Assembly: GCA_034506175.1 (NCBI GenBank)
Contig: JAPDQB010000005.1
Span: forward strand, 1 to 64,000
Length of the DNA: 64,000 bases
Reading direction: 5' to 3'
Source of the DNA: a candidate division KSB1 bacterium
Lineage (GTDB): Bacteria; Zhuqueibacterota; Zhuqueibacteria; Zhuqueibacterales; Zhuqueibacteraceae
Part shown: positions 62,287-64,000 of the stretch, in pieces
Layout of the letters: every line of letters begins with the position of its first letter
How positions within the stretch are numbered: position 1 is the first letter of the stretch
Program-made: the position numbers and the translations under genes
The notes under the pieces: generated by a model
Told to the model about the DNA's origin: nothing
Seen by the model: only the letters and a program-made list of their open reading frames with translations
The model's database searches: none

Positions 62287-63418
62287 ATTTCTCCAAAACC
62301 GCCTCGGCCAACACCAGCGCCAGCATCGCTTCGCCGATCACGCCGGCAGCAGGTAGCGCGCAAACATCTGAACGCTCGATGTGTGCCGGCGCCGGTTCTT
62401 TCGTGCGAATATTGACCGAATCCAACGGCTGCATCAACGTCGAGATTGGTTTCATCGCCACACGAACGACCACAGCCTGGCCGTTCGTCACGCCGCCTTC
62501 CAATCCGCCGGCGTTGTTGGACAAACGATGATAGTCGGCCGTGGCATCATAATAAATGCGATCATGCACTTGACTGCCCCAGCGCGCCGCGCCGGCAAAA
62601 CCGTCGCCGATTTCCACGCCTTTCATGGCTTGGATGCTCATCATCGCCGCGGCAATGCGCGCATCAAGACGGCGATCCCACTGCACATAACTGCCGAGGC
62701 CAACCGGAACGTTGAACGCCGCGACTTCAAAAATGCCGCCGAGGGTGTCGCGCTTGGTTTTAGCTTCGTCGATGCGGCTGATCATCTGCTTCTCAGCTTC
62801 GGCATCCAGGCACCGCACCGGCGAGGCATCAGCGCGGGCATTGACTTCCCGCGCAGAAAAGTTAAATGCGCCGCCGGGCTTGCCAAAATCGAGCAGCGTG
62901 AAGCGGCTCCGCACCTCGTGCAATTGCAAAACGTGGCTGGCGATGATGACGCCAAATTCTTCGAGAAATTTTCTCGCGATACTTCCCAAGGCGACGCGCA
63001 CGGCGGTTTCGCGTGCACTGGCGCGTTCGAGCACGTTGCGCAGGTCGTCAAAGCCGTATTTGATGGCGCCGGCAAGATCGGCGTGGCCGGGGCGCGGCAC
63101 CTCGACTTTGGCAATATCTTCCGGTCGCGTCAACGGGGCCACGGACATTTTTTCCTGCCAGTTTTTCCAGTCGAGATTTTCAATGACCAGCGTAATCGGG
63201 CTGCCCAGCGTTTTGCCAAAACGCACGCCACTGAAAATTTTGGCGCGGTCTTGTTCAATGCGCATCCGGCCACCCCGACCGTAACCTTGCTGCCGGCGAT
63301 GCAATTGAGCGGCAATGTATTCTTCGTCGATGGCGAGTCCGGCCGGCATGCCTTCTAAAATACCGACAAGCGCCTGGCCGTGCGATTCCCCCGCAGTGAA
63401 ATAACGCAGTTGGCTCAT
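62237..63418 (-). CDS. aroC: Chorismate synthase
   Basis: A 393-residue enzyme that converts EPSP to chorismate with reduced FMN. It has the usual signatures LRYFTAGESHGQALVGILEGMPAGL, RRQQGYGRGGRM, RPGHADLAGAIKYGFDDLRNVLERASARETA, NNAGGLEGGVTNGQ and KPISTLMQPLDSV. Full length. In the order aroE-aroC-aroK-aroQ, with aroC's end overlapping aroK's possible start. Confidence 0.95.
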   Translation of the reverse strand: MSQLRYFTAGESHGQALVGILEGMPAGLAIDEEYIAAQLHRRQQGYGRGGRMRIEQDRAKIFSGVRFGKTLGSPITLVIENLDWKNWQEKMSVAPLTRPEDIAKVEVPRPGHADLAGAIKYGFDDLRNVLERASARETAVRVALGSIARKFLEEFGVIIASHVLQLHEVRSRFTLLDFGKPGGAFNFSAREVNARADASPVRCLDAEAEKQMISRIDEAKTKRDTLGGIFEVAAFNVPVGLGSYVQWDRRLDARIAAAMMSIQAMKGVEIGDGFAGAARWGSQVHDRIYYDATADYHRLSNNAGGLEGGVTNGQAVVVRVAMKPISTLMQPLDSVNIRTKEPAPAHIERSDVCALPAAGVIGEAMLALVLAEAVLEKYGGDSMDEIRGRLSNK

Positions 63419-63450
63419 GTACTTGATGCTGGTTGCTGGTTGCTTGCTGA

Positions 63451-64000
63451 TTATGATGTCTCCAAAACTTGCCGCAACTCATTTTCTAAATTTGCATGAA
63501 TATCGCGAATATCAAATTTCCGCTGGCTCCAAATCTCCAGCGCCGCGACGCCCTGTTCGATCAACATGCCGAGGCCGTTGACTGTCTTGGCGCCGGCCGC
63601 GGCAGCAGCGCGAAGAAAGGCGGTTTCGAGCGGATTATAAATCAGATCAAAGGCAATCATATAAGGAGAGAACGCCGCCGGCGGCAAGGGTGATTCGTCA
63701 AGCTGAGGGTGCATCCCCATGCTGGTGGCGTTGATCGCGACGTCGATTGAATTATTTTGCAACCAGGCCAAGCGCTCCGGCCACTGAACATTTTGCAGAC
63801 GGTTGTCATGTATGAACGCCGTGATCAAGGCGTTAGCGCGTTCAGCGCTGCGGTTGCAGAAAAATATTTTTTTCGCGCCGCTTTTTAACAGCGCGAAGAT
63901 CACGGCGCGCGCCGCGCCGCCAGCGCCGAGCACGAATATGATTTTACCCAACAGTGAAATGCCGGCGGCTTTGAAGCTGCGCAAAAAGCCGGTGACATCG
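63451..64000 (-). CDS. aroE: Shikimate dehydrogenase, C-terminal part (cut by the window end)
   Basis: The frame runs off the right edge, where DVTGFLRSFKAAGISLLGK, the usual lead-in to the NADP domain, is still readable. Then VLGAGGAARAVIFALL (dinucleotide motif), FFCNRSAERANAL, NATSMGMHPQLDESPLP and the C-terminal TVNGLGMLIEQGVAALEIW. It reduces 3-dehydroshikimate to shikimate. It is first of the visible aro operon; the stop is 33 nt before aroC. Confidence 0.93.
   Translation of the reverse strand, partial: DVTGFLRSFKAAGISLLGKIIFVLGAGGAARAVIFALLKSGAKKIFFCNRSAERANALITAFIHDNRLQNVQWPERLAWLQNNSIDVAINATSMGMHPQLDESPLPPAAFSPYMIAFDLIYNPLETAFLRAAAAAGAKTVNGLGMLIEQGVAALEIWSQRKFDIRDIHANLENELRQVLETS

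Noticed and set aside
1-64000. CRISPR arrays, tRNA or rRNA genes
   Set aside because: I looked for regular spaced repeats and for T-arm and rRNA-like motifs. Only tmRNA gave a T-arm.

Overview
This window looks like a chromosomal fragment from a Gram-negative bacterium of the FCB superphylum, probably a Calditrichota / KSB1 / Ignavibacteria-type lineage. The lineage is inferred from gene content, not from a marker tree. Supporting signs are a large secreted protein ending in a FlgD-like, type IX-style 'YPNPFNP' sorting domain, several outer-membrane beta-barrel proteins, multihaem cytochromes, single-letter-spaced operons, and a tmRNA whose encoded tag ends NYAYAMAA. No rRNA, tRNA or CRISPR array was seen.

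Layout. 1-3.9 kb: a sigma-54 activator without a sensor domain, translationally coupled to two ABC-2 type permeases. 3.9-5.3 kb: a decayed IS256-family element carrying perfect palindromes. 5.4-10.1 kb: a NEW3-domain membrane protein, then a P5C dehydrogenase and a class III aminotransferase. 10.1-11.8 kb: a broken toxin-antitoxin locus, tmRNA with promoter and terminator, and a gene-free stretch with strong hairpins. 11.8-17 kb: a geranylgeranyl-reductase-like flavoprotein and succinate dehydrogenase (sdhC-A-B). 17.4-23.5 kb: an outer-membrane protein, ergothioneine genes egtB-egtD, an IS1380-family remnant and a class V PLP enzyme that might be the C-S lyase of that pathway. 23.5-25.6 kb: a small membrane operon with a nucleotidyltransferase-like protein. 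25.8-45.6 kb: a long same-strand block (detailed below). 46-50 kb: a 1183-residue secreted protein and a brnT(broken)-brnA pair. 50-57.8 kb: S9 peptidase, EEP-family hydrolase, ThDP enzyme, a decayed ATPase/DUF4276 pair, a second IS1380 remnant and an Old Yellow Enzyme relative. 57.9-64 kb: lon, and a shikimate operon aroE-aroC-aroK-aroQ in which AroQ is fused to a GAF domain.

The most interesting system is the redox block at 29.7-45.6 kb. Nine consecutive minus-strand genes encode a b-type membrane haem protein with two H-x13-H pairs, a membrane-anchored decahaem cytochrome, a double-FHA protein, a FAD reductase fused to two FHA domains and a [2Fe-2S] domain, a tandem HbpS-type lipoprotein, an outer-membrane barrel, a second decahaem cytochrome fused to LVIVD beta-propeller repeats, a small multihaem cytochrome, and a protein with two cyclic-nucleotide-binding domains joined to four [4Fe-4S] clusters. 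Directly downstream on the same strand lie another envelope protein and a transmembrane Ser/Thr kinase fused to an FGE-type domain. I read this as a possible trans-envelope electron conduit whose cytoplasmic redox entry is organised or controlled by phosphothreonine (kinase-FHA) and cyclic-nucleotide signals. The parts are seen in sequence; the circuit is inference.

A second theme is decay by internal deletion. vapC, brnT, a DUF4276 gene and both IS1380 copies keep recognisable ends but have lost their middles, and the ATPase partner of DUF4276 has lost its N-terminal part.
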